DNA of 64,000 nt from Planctomycetota bacterium. Its GTDB lineage: Bacteria > Planctomycetota > UBA8742 > UBA2392. A program made the translations under genes and the position numbers. The stretch covers positions 16,975 to 80,974 of the forward strand of contig JADLFN010000065.1 in NCBI GenBank assembly GCA_020845475.1, in the 5' to 3' direction. A model generated the notes under the pieces. The model was not told the DNA's origin. It searched no databases and saw nothing but the letters and a program-made list of their open reading frames with translations. How positions within the stretch are numbered: the stretch's first letter is position 1; the number at the start of each line of letters is the position of its first letter. Of this stretch, positions 17,148 to 25,313 are shown one piece after another.

Positions 17148-18518
17148 GTGCGTCTTTCGCTTGCTCTTTTTGTCCTGTTGCTTGTGCCACTAGTGGCGCA
17201 TGCCGACGACACATTGCCCGCCGATGACTACACCAAAGTCGCCAACCCCAAGCCGCAAACCGCAAAGCAGCAGGCCAAATGGAACAGCGCCGCCGAGGCC
17301 TTCAATAATGCCCACAAAGCGCTGGCCGAACTCTGCAAGAAGCGCGGCTTGTTCGAAGAGGGCGATTACCACATGCAGATCACGCGACCCAAGCCCGGAA
17401 AATCGAGCGCACGCGCAAACACCGCCAAACCCGATGACTACCGCGCCTATTGGAAAGCCGCGCGCGAGAAACTGGGTGCTGCCGCGAACAAGTGGATGGA
17501 TTACGCCAACGCCGCCAAGGCCGAGGGCGACGACGCCCAATACAAAGCGGGCGTGTGCCAGGCGCTCAAGACGTGCATCGATTGCGAAGCCGCGCGAAAG
17601 GCGCGCGGTGAAGCGAGCCTCGAAGGCCTGGGCTGGTTGCCGCAGGCGCGCGCGGATGCGTTGCGCAAGGCCACGCGCGAGGGGCTCGCACCGCCTGAAG
17701 ATGTCGCGGCCTTTGACAAACAGTTCGCGCAGGCGGGCGGGGGTTACGTGCTGCTCACGAAACACTTTGCGGTATGCAGCACCGCGAAGTTCGCGGCCAC
17801 GGCAAAACTGGCAGCGGGCTTTGACCCGCTTTACGAGGCGGTGTCGAAGCTTCTGGGCGAATCCGGCGCCCTTACTGACGAGCGCATCGGCGTGTTTCTT
17901 TACGGCAGCGCCGCCGAATTCGGCGCGGCTAATGCCCAGCGCGAAGGCGCAAGCTGGAGCGGCGGGTTCTATCGCGCGCGCAGCGGGCTGGCCTATTTCC
18001 CGCTCTATGAAGGCGCGGCACAGGCCGCGGCCAACCACGAACTCACGCACGCGATCGTTGATTACGCGCTGCGCGGCAAACCAATCTCGGCCTACGACGG
18101 CCCGCGCGGCAAGCAAAGTGCTGCGGCCTTCTTCTGGATTGCGGAAGGCATGGCCATGCACTTTGAAGGCTTCGACGCCTCAAAGCCCGAAGCGCCCCTG
18201 AGCGCGCTGCGCGGCCGCGACGATGCGCTCAAGGCGCGCGCGAAATGGTGCCGCGACCTCGACGCAGTTTTCGCCCTCACGGCGGAAAGCTGGTCGAAAG
18301 ACGACGCAGACGTAGGCGGCAATTACATCGCAGCTGCGGCGCTGACGGAGTTCTGCCTCTGCTCGGGCAAGGAAAAGTACGCAAGCTGTTTCATGAAGCT
18401 GCTGCGCAACCACTACACGCGCGAACTGGAAGTTAAGGACTTCGAAACGGCATTCGGTGCCAAGCGCTCCGACTTTGAGCCGGATTACCTGAAGTGGCTG
18501 GAAGAACTCGTGAAGTGA
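17148..18518 (+). CDS. Secreted HExxH metallopeptidase candidate
   Basis: GTG 17148 opens a 456-residue protein with a signal peptide (VRLSLALFVLLLVPLVAHA). The N-terminal half is helical and charged with a cluster of cysteines (CQALKTCIDCEAARK). The C-terminal half has NHELTHAIVDY (H297, E298, H301) and 32 residues after the second His the phrase IAEGMAMHFEGF (E333), the zinc-site spacing of gluzincins; DUF1570-type planctomycete proteins look similar. It is likely a periplasmic or secreted zinc peptidase. Its stop abuts the stop of the convergent small gene with no base between. Confidence 0.7.
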   Translation: MRLSLALFVLLLVPLVAHADDTLPADDYTKVANPKPQTAKQQAKWNSAAEAFNNAHKALAELCKKRGLFEEGDYHMQITRPKPGKSSARANTAKPDDYRAYWKAAREKLGAAANKWMDYANAAKAEGDDAQYKAGVCQALKTCIDCEAARKARGEASLEGLGWLPQARADALRKATREGLAPPEDVAAFDKQFAQAGGGYVLLTKHFAVCSTAKFAATAKLAAGFDPLYEAVSKLLGESGALTDERIGVFLYGSAAEFGAANAQREGASWSGGFYRARSGLAYFPLYEGAAQAAANHELTHAIVDYALRGKPISAYDGPRGKQSAAAFFWIAEGMAMHFEGFDASKPEAPLSALRGRDDALKARAKWCRDLDAVFALTAESWSKDDADVGGNYIAAAALTEFCLCSGKEKYASCFMKLLRNHYTRELEVKDFETAFGAKRSDFEPDYLKWLEELVK

Positions 18519-18758
18519 CTACTCAAGAAACTCGCCGGTCTTGGGATCGACGGGGATTTCTTCGGGCGGAATCTCGACGGCCTTGCCGTCACGCCAGACC
18601 ACAACGGGATTGCCCAGCAACTTGTGGCGACGCAGCGCCTGGCCAACGGCCTCGCGCAGATCCTTTTCAATGGATTTCTTCTTATCCAATTGCGCCTTGC
18701 TTGGCTTCTTGGCGGAGGGCGGTGGCGTGGCTACCGCGCTGCTTTTACCTTTTGCCAT
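18519..18758 (-). CDS. Small partner of the zeta-like kinase, possible antitoxin
   Basis: A 79-residue Lys/Ala/Pro-rich protein (MAKGKSSAVATPPPSAKKPS) with a C-terminal phrase GNPVVVWRDGKAVEIPPEEI. It overlaps the 3' end of the zeta-like gene by 28 bases, a layout typical of a translationally coupled pair, here with the toxin-like gene first. It has no known antitoxin DNA-binding domain. Antitoxin role is inferred only from position and size. Confidence 0.6.
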   Translation of the reverse strand: MAKGKSSAVATPPPSAKKPSKAQLDKKKSIEKDLREAVGQALRRHKLLGNPVVVWRDGKAVEIPPEEIPVDPKTGEFLE

Positions 18759-19309
18759 GTCTCGACCTCATAAATCGCCGTTTCCGAAGTCCCTATGCCC
18801 TCGGCCACGAGCTTCCCGCTGCCGGAAGTATTATCGTAAACCTGCCACTGCGTGGTCAATGGCTGATAAAGCTCAAAGAAGTTGTTCAAGCTGCGTGCCC
18901 AGCGCCGTTGCACGTCGTCATCGGGCACGAAATGCCCGCCTTCGCGCACGCGCGAAGCGACGCGCATGACCGACATCGAAGGATCCGGCACCCACACGTA
19001 CAGGAGGTGAAATTCGTAACCGGCCTGAACCAGTTTGGCGATCCATGGTGCGAAGCTGCGGCTGGCGAGCGTTGTCTCAAATGCAAAGCTCTCGCCGCGC
19101 TCGCCCAGTTCGTGCAGCCAGTCAAGCATCACGCGCCCGGCGGAAATCGCGACCTTCTCAACTGCGAAGGCGGCCAGGCCGCGCGCAATCGTGTCGGCGT
19201 TGACGAAGTAGTCGATGCCGCGCTGCTTGTGGATGAGCGCGGGAGCAAGGGTGGATTTGCCGGCTCCGTTGGGGCCGGCGATAATGGCGAGGGTCGGCTT
19301 GCGTGCCAT
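18731..19309 (-). CDS. Zeta-toxin-like P-loop kinase
   Basis: A 192-residue single-domain protein with Walker A GPNGAGKST at residues 12-20, NADTIARGL, ESFAFETTLASRSF and a basic VMRVASRVREGGHFVPDDDV, which are hallmarks of the zeta toxin/UDP-GlcNAc kinase family and its non-toxic relatives. Characterised toxins phosphorylate UDP-N-acetylglucosamine and block cell-wall synthesis. It is the first gene of an overlapping pair with the 79-residue protein. Whether it is toxic here is untested. Confidence 0.8.
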   Translation of the reverse strand: MARKPTLAIIAGPNGAGKSTLAPALIHKQRGIDYFVNADTIARGLAAFAVEKVAISAGRVMLDWLHELGERGESFAFETTLASRSFAPWIAKLVQAGYEFHLLYVWVPDPSMSVMRVASRVREGGHFVPDDDVQRRWARSLNNFFELYQPLTTQWQVYDNTSGSGKLVAEGIGTSETAIYEVETWQKVKAAR

Positions 19310-19392
19310 GGCTTCACATCTAACGATTGTCAGCCGACAGTTGAAATCTCAATCAAGTGCGGCGATAGTTGACGTTCCTGCCGGAGAACGCC

Positions 19393-20604
19393 ATGTCCCA
19401 CGAGAAACTCGAAGCCGCCGTCAACGATTACTATGCGGGCCACGCCAAGGCCGCAGAAGTGGTGTTGCGCCAGCTCAGTCCCAACCCCGACCAGATTGAA
19501 ATGCCGGGCAAGCTTGCGCCGCTTGATGAAGCCCTGTGGTACGAGGTCATGGGCAACTTGTCGCTCGACAAGGGCGAGTTCCCGGCGTCGATTCAATATT
19601 TCGAGCGCATGATTGAGCGCGAGCAGGCGGGTGGCGGCGACAAGAACGGCCTTGCCAACAGCTATTGCCGGCTGGGCGAAGCGCAGGCCGCAGGCAAACA
19701 ATTGCAGAATGCGGTGATCAGCTTCCAGAAGGCCGTTGATCTCAAGGAGCAGGTGCAAGCACCGCCGGCTTCGCGCGTGAATGTGTTCTTCCGTTTTGGC
19801 GAGGCGCTGCTGCTTGGCGAGAAACATGAAGAAGCGGCTGAGTGGTTCCGCAAGGCCATTGCCGCTGCCGAGGTTGCCAAGAGCGACGATGAAACCGTTG
19901 CCCACCTCTGGTTCCACCTTGGCCGCGCGCTCAAACCCCTGGCGGCGCAGCTTGATACCTCGCTGAAATTCCAGGAAGCAGTCGCGGGCGTGCAGCAGGC
20001 GCATACCGGCAAGGCTCAAGCCGTGCCCACCGAGCTGAAGAAGAAATTGGCGGCGTGGAACACCGAGGGCGAGAAAGCCTTCAACAACGCGATCAAGGCC
20101 GCCGAGAAAGCGGGCATGGCACTGACCAAGCGCATCCAGATTCAGCGCGGCTTGGCCGAAATGCTCTACATCGCGGGCAAGCCGATGCCCAGCGTGATGG
20201 CGCGGCGCAAGGCGATCAAGATGGCCGAGGACGCGCACGAGGATCCGTTGGCCGTAGCGCACTTGCAGCACGGGTTGGGTGAATCGCTCTCGCAACTCAA
20301 CCAGCACGAAGAAGCCATCAAGATGTTCCAGTCGGCGGTGAAGGGAAAAGAAAAATCAAAGGCCGATGCGCATATCCTGGCCAAGAGCTGGTTTGGCCTC
20401 GGCGAGGCTTGCGCAGTGGCGGGCCGGAAGAAAGAAGCAGAAGATGCGTTCCGCAAGGCGGTGGATTGCGAAGAGAAATCCGATGTGAAAGATGACGGCA
20501 AAGCGGACCGCCTCACGAAGTATCATCACGCGCTCGGCACGTTCCTGGATTCCATCGGCAAGAAGGACGAGGCCAAGAAGTTCCTCGAAAGGGCCGAGGG
20601 CTAA
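19393..20604 (+). CDS. TPR-repeat protein
   Basis: ATG 19393 follows GGAG by seven bases; an in-frame TTG at 19369 is less likely. The 403-residue protein has no signal peptide and is built of TPR-like helix pairs (for example YCRLGEAQAAGKQLQNAVIS, FRFGEALLLGEKHEEAAEWF, HALGTFLDSIGKKDEAKKFL). TPRs mediate protein contacts; the partner is unknown. It lies alone, divergent from the zeta-like pair. Confidence 0.85.
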   Translation: MSHEKLEAAVNDYYAGHAKAAEVVLRQLSPNPDQIEMPGKLAPLDEALWYEVMGNLSLDKGEFPASIQYFERMIEREQAGGGDKNGLANSYCRLGEAQAAGKQLQNAVISFQKAVDLKEQVQAPPASRVNVFFRFGEALLLGEKHEEAAEWFRKAIAAAEVAKSDDETVAHLWFHLGRALKPLAAQLDTSLKFQEAVAGVQQAHTGKAQAVPTELKKKLAAWNTEGEKAFNNAIKAAEKAGMALTKRIQIQRGLAEMLYIAGKPMPSVMARRKAIKMAEDAHEDPLAVAHLQHGLGESLSQLNQHEEAIKMFQSAVKGKEKSKADAHILAKSWFGLGEACAVAGRKKEAEDAFRKAVDCEEKSDVKDDGKADRLTKYHHALGTFLDSIGKKDEAKKFLERAEG

Positions 20605-20671
20605 CTGCAACGGCTCGATCCACAGAGGTCTTGGAAGGCCCGGAGAAAATCCCTGCGCCGTTTTATTGGCC

Positions 20672-21169
20672 CTATGATTTTTTCCGTGAACTCCGTGTTC
20701 TCCGTGGCACAGCCTTGGCTTTGCCCTTCTTTGCGGGCTTCGTGCCTTCGCGTGGCTTCTTGCGGTCGTTCTGTGCAAAGCGCGCGAGGTACTCCTTCAT
20801 GGGCTTGAAGTAGTAATCCTCCCAACCCTGCGTGTATTTTGGCCCGTCGCCGTCGGGCAGCTTGCTGTGCTTCAACGTCAGCTTGCACGAGCCGCCGACC
20901 GCTTCGAGCGTGATCTCCACAAGCGAATCCGGCGCGTTGGGCGGGAACTCGCTGGTGCGCCACTCCTGCACGATGCGCTGGTTCGCCACGAGTTCGCGTG
21001 TGGCGCCCTCGATGTAATCGCCCCACGCCGTGAACAAGCCGCCGACGCGGCCATCTACGCTGGCATCGCCGCCGGTCATGTCGCCGTGCTTCCTGGAATC
21101 AAGCCACGCGTCGTAGATTGCCTTGGGCGAAGCGGGAATCGTCGTTGTCAGCATGATGGAGTCAGTCAT
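20672..21169 (-). CDS. SRPBCC/AHSA1-like protein
   Basis: A 165-residue protein of the START/Bet v1-like SRPBCC superfamily: ASPKAIYDAWLDSRKHGDMT, VGGLFTAWGDYIEG, IVQEWRTSEFP and GWEDYYFKPMKEYL. Such domains bind hydrophobic ligands or act as Hsp90 co-activators. It overlaps the stop of the beta-helix gene by eight bases. The last ten to twelve codons (PRRTRSSRKKS) read through a CACGGAG-family intergenic repeat, so its native C-terminus was probably altered by repeat insertion. Confidence 0.8.
   Translation of the reverse strand: MTDSIMLTTTIPASPKAIYDAWLDSRKHGDMTGGDASVDGRVGGLFTAWGDYIEGATRELVANQRIVQEWRTSEFPPNAPDSLVEITLEAVGGSCKLTLKHSKLPDGDGPKYTQGWEDYYFKPMKEYLARFAQNDRKKPREGTKPAKKGKAKAVPRRTRSSRKKS
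20684..20708 (-). repeat. CACGGAG-family repeat, copy 1
   Basis: On the minus strand GCCACGGAGAACACG (20708-20694) continues as GAGTTCACGG. The same 15 bases occur at 62559-62573. This copy forms the 3' end of the SRPBCC gene. Confidence 0.7.
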
Positions 21170-22913
21170 GGATTCTCCGACGTTGAACGTGAATCCGCTT
21201 GCGGAGCAGCCACAGCATTATCGCCAGGACAACGCCTGTCACCGAGAAACCACGGTCGCCCTGTGCGGTACAGCCTTCTGTTGCATTGGTGGGCGGGCCG
21301 GCGGAGCTGAGAGAAACAGTAACAACGTTCGAAGGCAGACTGTCGCCCGCGGCATTGTAGGCGAACACCCGGTAGTCGTTGATTCCCAGAATCGGGCTGC
21401 CGTCTGTATAGGAGGTAACGTTGGCGCCCACGGTAGCGAGCGTGCCCCACGCTCCCATGTAGCCGCGCCGCTCGATGCGGAAGTTGGTTTCGTCGATGCT
21501 GTTGTCGTTCCACGTCAGGTTGACATTGCCATTGAAAGTTTGGGCAAGGCTGGTGGGTGCGCCGGGTGTGCCGGGCAGAGGTGTGCTGCTGCCCGTTCCG
21601 CCAGTGCCAAGCGTTCCTGTCGGAGGAGGAGTCTGCAAAGCTGTGCCGCCCGATTCATCGGCGCCGATGTCCCAGGCGCCGCTGCGCGTGTTGCCGTCGT
21701 AGTCGTCCGTGAATCCCGCGATGGTCATAGCCGCGCCGATGCAGGGGCTGGTGACGAGCAGATGCCAGTCGGCGCCGACCTGCGGGTCGCCCTCGGTGGA
21801 GTTGGTGTCCGTGCCGCTGGCGCTTTTCCAGCCCGCGAGATTGAGCCCGTATTGGCCCGTGGGCTCCCACCAGTACACGGCCGTGCCGCCCATCTTGTAG
21901 TAGCGGTTGTTGCTCATGGTCAGCGTGCCTGTGTGGGAGTTGTTGCCCATGAACAGCATCGGCCGCGCGCTGGCGCTGCCCAGCACGATGATGTTGTTGC
22001 GGATTTCACAGTCGTGGCAGGGCACATCGGGCGGGCTTCCGCCGAAGCTTGAGAGCGAAATGCGAATGCCGCCCTGCTGAGACTTGGCCACGTTGATCAG
22101 GGTGTTGTTGAAAACGCGCGCGCGCAGGGCCGCCTCGAGGTCGATGCCGCTGCCCTCGCAGTTCTCGATGATGTTGTTGCGCGCGATGCAGTCTCGGCAG
22201 CCGTAGTATTCGGGGTTGGCAACGGTGTCATAGAAAGCCGTGCCCGAACTCTGCGCCATGGAGATGCCCTTCTGGCCGCAGTTGCGGATCAGGCAGCGCT
22301 CGATGATCGAGCCGATGCTGCCGCCCTTGGGATAGAGCCCGTTCGTTGCGATGTCGTGGATGTAGCAGTCCTGCACGAGCATGGTGTCGCCGTTGACGTT
22401 ATCGATGCCCTCGGCGTTGGAGGGGTCGCGCAGGCCGGAATCGTAAATCTCGCAGCGGCGGATGGTGACGTTATCGGCGCCGGGGATCTTCACGCAGTCC
22501 CGGCCGCTGCCGTGGATGCGGCAATCTTCAACAAGCGCAGGGCCGGCGTCGATCTTTACGCAATAGAAATAGCCGCCGACGATCTCGAGGCGGCGCGCGG
22601 TGCAGCCGCTGCCCGCAAAATAGAGCGTCACGTCCTGGCCGCTGGTGCCGTTGGGCAGCACAATCGTGGCCCATTCGCCCGTGTAGCTCTCGACGGTCAG
22701 GTTGTTGCGCGTCATGTAGACGCCGCCTGTGTAGGTTCCGGCACGCAGGATGAGTTTGTCCCCGTTGCTGCTTTGCGAGTGCGCGTAAGCCAGCGTTGCA
22801 AATGGCGCGGCCAGCGTGCCGCCGCCGGGCGTGTCGCTGCCGGTGGGGGACAAGTAGATATCGGCGGCGCAAAGCGGTGCGGCCAAGAGCAGCGCGAGGA
22901 TCAGTGAGCGCAT
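21162..22913 (-). CDS. Secreted parallel beta-helix protein with Fn3 domain and C-terminal sorting tail
   Basis: ATG 22913 follows GGGAG by eight bases and starts a signal peptide (MRSLILALLLAAPLCAA). The body has right-handed beta-helix repeats of the pectate-lyase/NosD type (DIYLSPTGSDT, VEDCRIHGSGRD, NNIIENCEGSGIDLE). A fibronectin type III-like domain follows (TSLAQTFNGNVNLTWNDNS). The tail has a Cys (EGCTAQGDRG), a hydrophobic helix (VVLAIMLWLL) and a basic end (RKRIHVQRRR), a C-terminal sorting-signal layout. 583 residues. It probably binds or cleaves surface polysaccharide. The SRPBCC gene starts inside its stop region. Confidence 0.85.
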   Translation of the reverse strand: MRSLILALLLAAPLCAADIYLSPTGSDTPGGGTLAAPFATLAYAHSQSSNGDKLILRAGTYTGGVYMTRNNLTVESYTGEWATIVLPNGTSGQDVTLYFAGSGCTARRLEIVGGYFYCVKIDAGPALVEDCRIHGSGRDCVKIPGADNVTIRRCEIYDSGLRDPSNAEGIDNVNGDTMLVQDCYIHDIATNGLYPKGGSIGSIIERCLIRNCGQKGISMAQSSGTAFYDTVANPEYYGCRDCIARNNIIENCEGSGIDLEAALRARVFNNTLINVAKSQQGGIRISLSSFGGSPPDVPCHDCEIRNNIIVLGSASARPMLFMGNNSHTGTLTMSNNRYYKMGGTAVYWWEPTGQYGLNLAGWKSASGTDTNSTEGDPQVGADWHLLVTSPCIGAAMTIAGFTDDYDGNTRSGAWDIGADESGGTALQTPPPTGTLGTGGTGSSTPLPGTPGAPTSLAQTFNGNVNLTWNDNSIDETNFRIERRGYMGAWGTLATVGANVTSYTDGSPILGINDYRVFAYNAAGDSLPSNVVTVSLSSAGPPTNATEGCTAQGDRGFSVTGVVLAIMLWLLRKRIHVQRRRIHD

Positions 22914-23079
22914 GGCTGTTCTCCCGTGTACGAAGAGTCTATCTGGCAAGCCGCGCCTGCCCAAGTTGTTCGGTATTGAACCGTAACGAGTTGGAGACAA
23001 GCCAAGCGGAGGCTTCCATTTGGAGTGTGCGTTTTATTACTGTGCATACTGTGCAATTTGGCGGGCAGAGAGAGGAGAC

Positions 23080-23286
23080 ATGGCCACAGGCGTAGTGAAG
23101 TGGTTCAACGACACGAAGGGATACGGATTCTTGACTCAGGACGGTGGAGGGCCGGACGTGTTTGTGCACTACTCGGCTCTCGATGAAGGCGGCTTCAAGA
23201 CACTGCAACAGGGCGCGAAGGTCAGCTACGAAATCGTCAACACAGACAAGGGGCTCCAGGCAAAAAGAGTGCGGGTCGTGGTGTAG
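23080..23286 (+). CDS. Cold-shock protein, copy 1
   Basis: A 67-residue CspA-fold protein with RNP1-like KGYGFLTQ and RNP2-like [14 protein letters not shown] lies just upstream of ATG 23080. Such proteins bind single-stranded RNA/DNA and melt structure. First of three tandem paralogs. This copy diverges most at its C-terminus (LQAKRVRVVV). Confidence 0.93.
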   Translation: MATGVVKWFNDTKGYGFLTQDGGGPDVFVHYSALDEGGFKTLQQGAKVSYEIVNTDKGLQAKRVRVVV

Positions 23287-23292
23287 CGGATG

Positions 23293-23312
23293 GGCGGGGT
23301 TGCGGCCCCGCC
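23293..23312 (+). terminator. Hairpin after cold-shock copy 1
   Basis: GGCGGGG (23293-23299) pairs with CCCCGCC (23306-23312) seven bases after the stop codon. No U-run follows. Confidence 0.45.
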
Positions 23313-23497
23313 GTCCACAAATTTCTGAACAATCCCGCGAATAGGCTTCCCAAGCGGGTTTGCGGTGTTAGGCTTTCCACATCTTCTCCAGACAACTGGA
23401 GTGGTAAGGTGCGCCGCAAAGGTGCGGTGCGCAATCAGTGTCGCCGGCTTGTCCGGCATCAGTGCCGACCCGCGAGGGCGGTGAAGGAATTACGGTT
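23313..23497 (+). promoter_or_regulatory. Structured leader of cold-shock copy 2
   Basis: The stretch before ATG 23498 is non-coding and rich in inverted repeats, for example CTCCAG-ACAA-CTGGAG and GCGCCGCA-AAGG-TGCGGTGCGC. Long structured leaders are known to control cold-shock genes by temperature-dependent refolding. Promoter position is not resolved. Confidence 0.4.
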
Positions 23498-23701
23498 ATG
23501 GCAACAGGTACAGTGAAGTGGTTCAACGACGCAAAGGGCTACGGCTTCCTCACGCAGGAAAGCGGCGGACCGGACGTGTTCGTGCATTTCTCGGCAATCA
23601 AGGGCGACGGTTTCCGTTCGCTCAAGGAAGGCGCCAAGGTTTCGTTCGAAATCACGAACGGCCAGAAGGGTCTTTCCGCCGCGAATGTCCAGGTTCTCTA
23701 A
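23498..23701 (+). CDS. Cold-shock protein, copy 2
   Basis: A 67-residue cold-shock domain ([28 protein letters not shown]) with AAGGAA upstream of ATG 23498. It resembles copy 3 more than copy 1, including the C-terminal [10 protein letters not shown]. It likely acts as an RNA chaperone. A perfect terminator hairpin follows. Confidence 0.93.
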   Translation: MATGTVKWFNDAKGYGFLTQESGGPDVFVHFSAIKGDGFRSLKEGAKVSFEITNGQKGLSAANVQVL

Positions 23702-23716
23702 ACGAGCAACCAAACC

Positions 23717-23746
23717 AACGGCCGGCGACGCGAGTCGCCGGCCGTT
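23717..23746 (+). terminator. Rho-independent terminator after cold-shock copy 2
   Basis: A perfect 13-bp stem (AACGGCCGGCGAC, 23717-23729, with GTCGCCGGCCGTT, 23734-23746) around a GCGA tetraloop, ending in TTT. It isolates copy 2 from copy 3. Confidence 0.8.
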
Positions 23747-23963
23747 TCCATTGACGCCGGCCTGTTACCCCTTTCACGAATTTCGTTTTCCGAATGGCGT
23801 TGCGCCGTTCCCTATTTATGATTGACGCTCCACGCTAGCCGCGTAGGGGGGACGAAGGATCAACGGCACTGTGCAGTTGATTGTCCTGAAGTCGCAAGAC
23901 CGGTGAACAACCGGCGCAACGAGCCGCAGGCGGGCATTTCGGCGGCACACAAGGAATGTTGGT
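23747..23963 (+). promoter_or_regulatory. Leader and promoter region of cold-shock copy 3
   Basis: About 217 non-coding bases after the copy 2 terminator must hold the promoter and leader of copy 3. It contains pairs such as GACCGGTGAACAACCGG. No clear -35/-10 pair stands out. Confidence 0.35.
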
Positions 23964-24167
23964 ATGGCTACAGGCACTGTGAAGTGGTTCAACGACGCCA
24001 AGGGTTTTGGTTTCATCACGCAGGACGGCGGCGGGCCGGACGTGTTCGTTCACTACTCGGCGATCAAGCAGGAAGGTTTCAAGTCGCTCAAGGAAGGCCA
24101 GAAGGTTACGTTTGACGTGACCCAGGGCCAGAAGGGCCTTGCGGCAGCGAACGTGAAGCTCGCCTAG
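23964..24167 (+). CDS. Cold-shock protein, copy 3
   Basis: A 67-residue cold-shock domain ([28 protein letters not shown]) with AAGGAA before ATG 23964. It has its own leader and a hairpin overlapping its stop codon (24166-24183), so the three copies are probably regulated separately. Molecular role as for other cold-shock RNA chaperones. Confidence 0.93.
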   Translation: MATGTVKWFNDAKGFGFITQDGGGPDVFVHYSAIKQEGFKSLKEGQKVTFDVTQGQKGLAAANVKLA

Positions 24168-24183
24168 AGCCGTTTGCGGCTCT
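24166..24183 (+). terminator. Hairpin over the stop codon of cold-shock copy 3
   Basis: AGAGCCG (24166-24172) pairs with CGGCTCT (24177-24183) around TTTG, beginning within the TAG stop. No strong U-run follows directly. Confidence 0.35.
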
Positions 24184-24269
24184 GGTTCTGGGGCGGGCAA
24201 TTACCCGTTTCCGAATGCTTTTTTGCGCGCGTTGACCGAACTCGCGCCAGCGCATATCGTTTAACTTCC

Positions 24270-24295
24270 CGCAAAGCGGTTTCGCTTTGCGGGGG
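24270..24295 (+). other. Perfect inverted repeat just before the MoxR gene
   Basis: CCCGCAAAGC and GCTTTGCGGG flank a short GGTTTC-type loop about 10-35 bases before ATG 24305. It could terminate upstream transcription or control translation of the MoxR gene. Confidence 0.45.
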
Positions 24296-24304
24296 CGAGA
24301 CTCT

Positions 24305-25234
24305 ATGTCCCAACTGGCGCACACGCTGGCGGATCAACTGCAAAAGGCGCTTATCGGCAAGCCCGAGGTCGTGCGCTTGCTGCTGACAGGCCTGTTTGCG
24401 CGCGGCCATGTTCTCATCGAGGATCTGCCGGGGCTCGGCAAGACCACGCTCGCTCGTGCCCTGGCCCAGGCGGTAAGCTGCAAGTTCTCGCGCGTTCAAT
24501 TCACGCCCGATCTCCTGCCCACCGACATCCTGGGCACCAGCATCTACAAGCAGCAAGACGGCAGTTTCGAGTTCCGTGAGGGGCCGATCTTCGCCAACAT
24601 CCTGCTGGCTGACGAAATCAACCGCGCCACGCCGCGCACGCAAAGCGCGTTGCTCGAGGCCATGAGCGAACATCAGGTCTCCGCTGAAGGTGTGACGCGC
24701 AAGCTGCCCGATCCGTTCTTCGTGATTGCCACCCAGAACCCCGCCGAGCACGCCGGAACCTACCCGCTGCCGGAAAGCCAGATCGACCGCTTCATGCTCA
24801 AGTTCGAAGTGGGCTACCCCAGTGTCGCTGATGAAAAACGCATCCTGTTTGAACACCAGCAGGCCAACACGCTGGCGAATGTGCAGCAGGTGCTGACGCG
24901 CGAGCAGGTCGTACAAGCGCAGGCGCAGGTGAAAAACGTCCGCGTCGATCCGGCCATTGCGGACTATATCCTCGAGATCGTCGCCGAAACGCGCAACAAC
25001 GCCAAGCTCGTCAGCGGCGTTTCACCGCGCGGCTCAGTAGCGCTGTTCCGGGCCGCGCAGGCCTATGCGATGATCGAGGGCCGCGACTTCGTGGTTCCGG
25101 ACGACGTCAAGGCGCTGGCGGTACCCGTGCTCGCGCATCGCATTGTCGAGCGCGCCAGCTTTGACCGCCGTGGCGGCAAAGGCGGCCAGGAGTTCATCAA
25201 GCGCATCCTCGGCAAGGTTGCGGTCAACGCCTGA
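24305..25234 (+). CDS. MoxR-family AAA+ ATPase, first copy
   Basis: A 309-residue AAA+ protein with Walker A LPGLGKTTLARAL, Walker B LADEINRATPRTQSALLEAM, sensor ATQNPAEHAGTYPLPESQ and the C-terminal lid (SPRGSVALFRAAQAYA). MoxR ATPases act as chaperones, usually with DUF58 or VWA partners. This copy stands without such a partner; the second copy at 58198-59238 has them. The next gene, 79 bases on, is the anchored ACP-like protein, which may or may not be functionally linked. ATG 24305 is used rather than an in-frame TTG at 24287. Confidence 0.93.
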   Translation: MSQLAHTLADQLQKALIGKPEVVRLLLTGLFARGHVLIEDLPGLGKTTLARALAQAVSCKFSRVQFTPDLLPTDILGTSIYKQQDGSFEFREGPIFANILLADEINRATPRTQSALLEAMSEHQVSAEGVTRKLPDPFFVIATQNPAEHAGTYPLPESQIDRFMLKFEVGYPSVADEKRILFEHQQANTLANVQQVLTREQVVQAQAQVKNVRVDPAIADYILEIVAETRNNAKLVSGVSPRGSVALFRAAQAYAMIEGRDFVVPDDVKALAVPVLAHRIVERASFDRRGGKGGQEFIKRILGKVAVNA

Positions 25235-25313
25235 TTCGCATTTACTTCGGCGCACGGGAACAACCCGCCTCGCGCGGTCGTTCATGCATGGTTAGAATGG
25301 GTACGGAGGCGTC

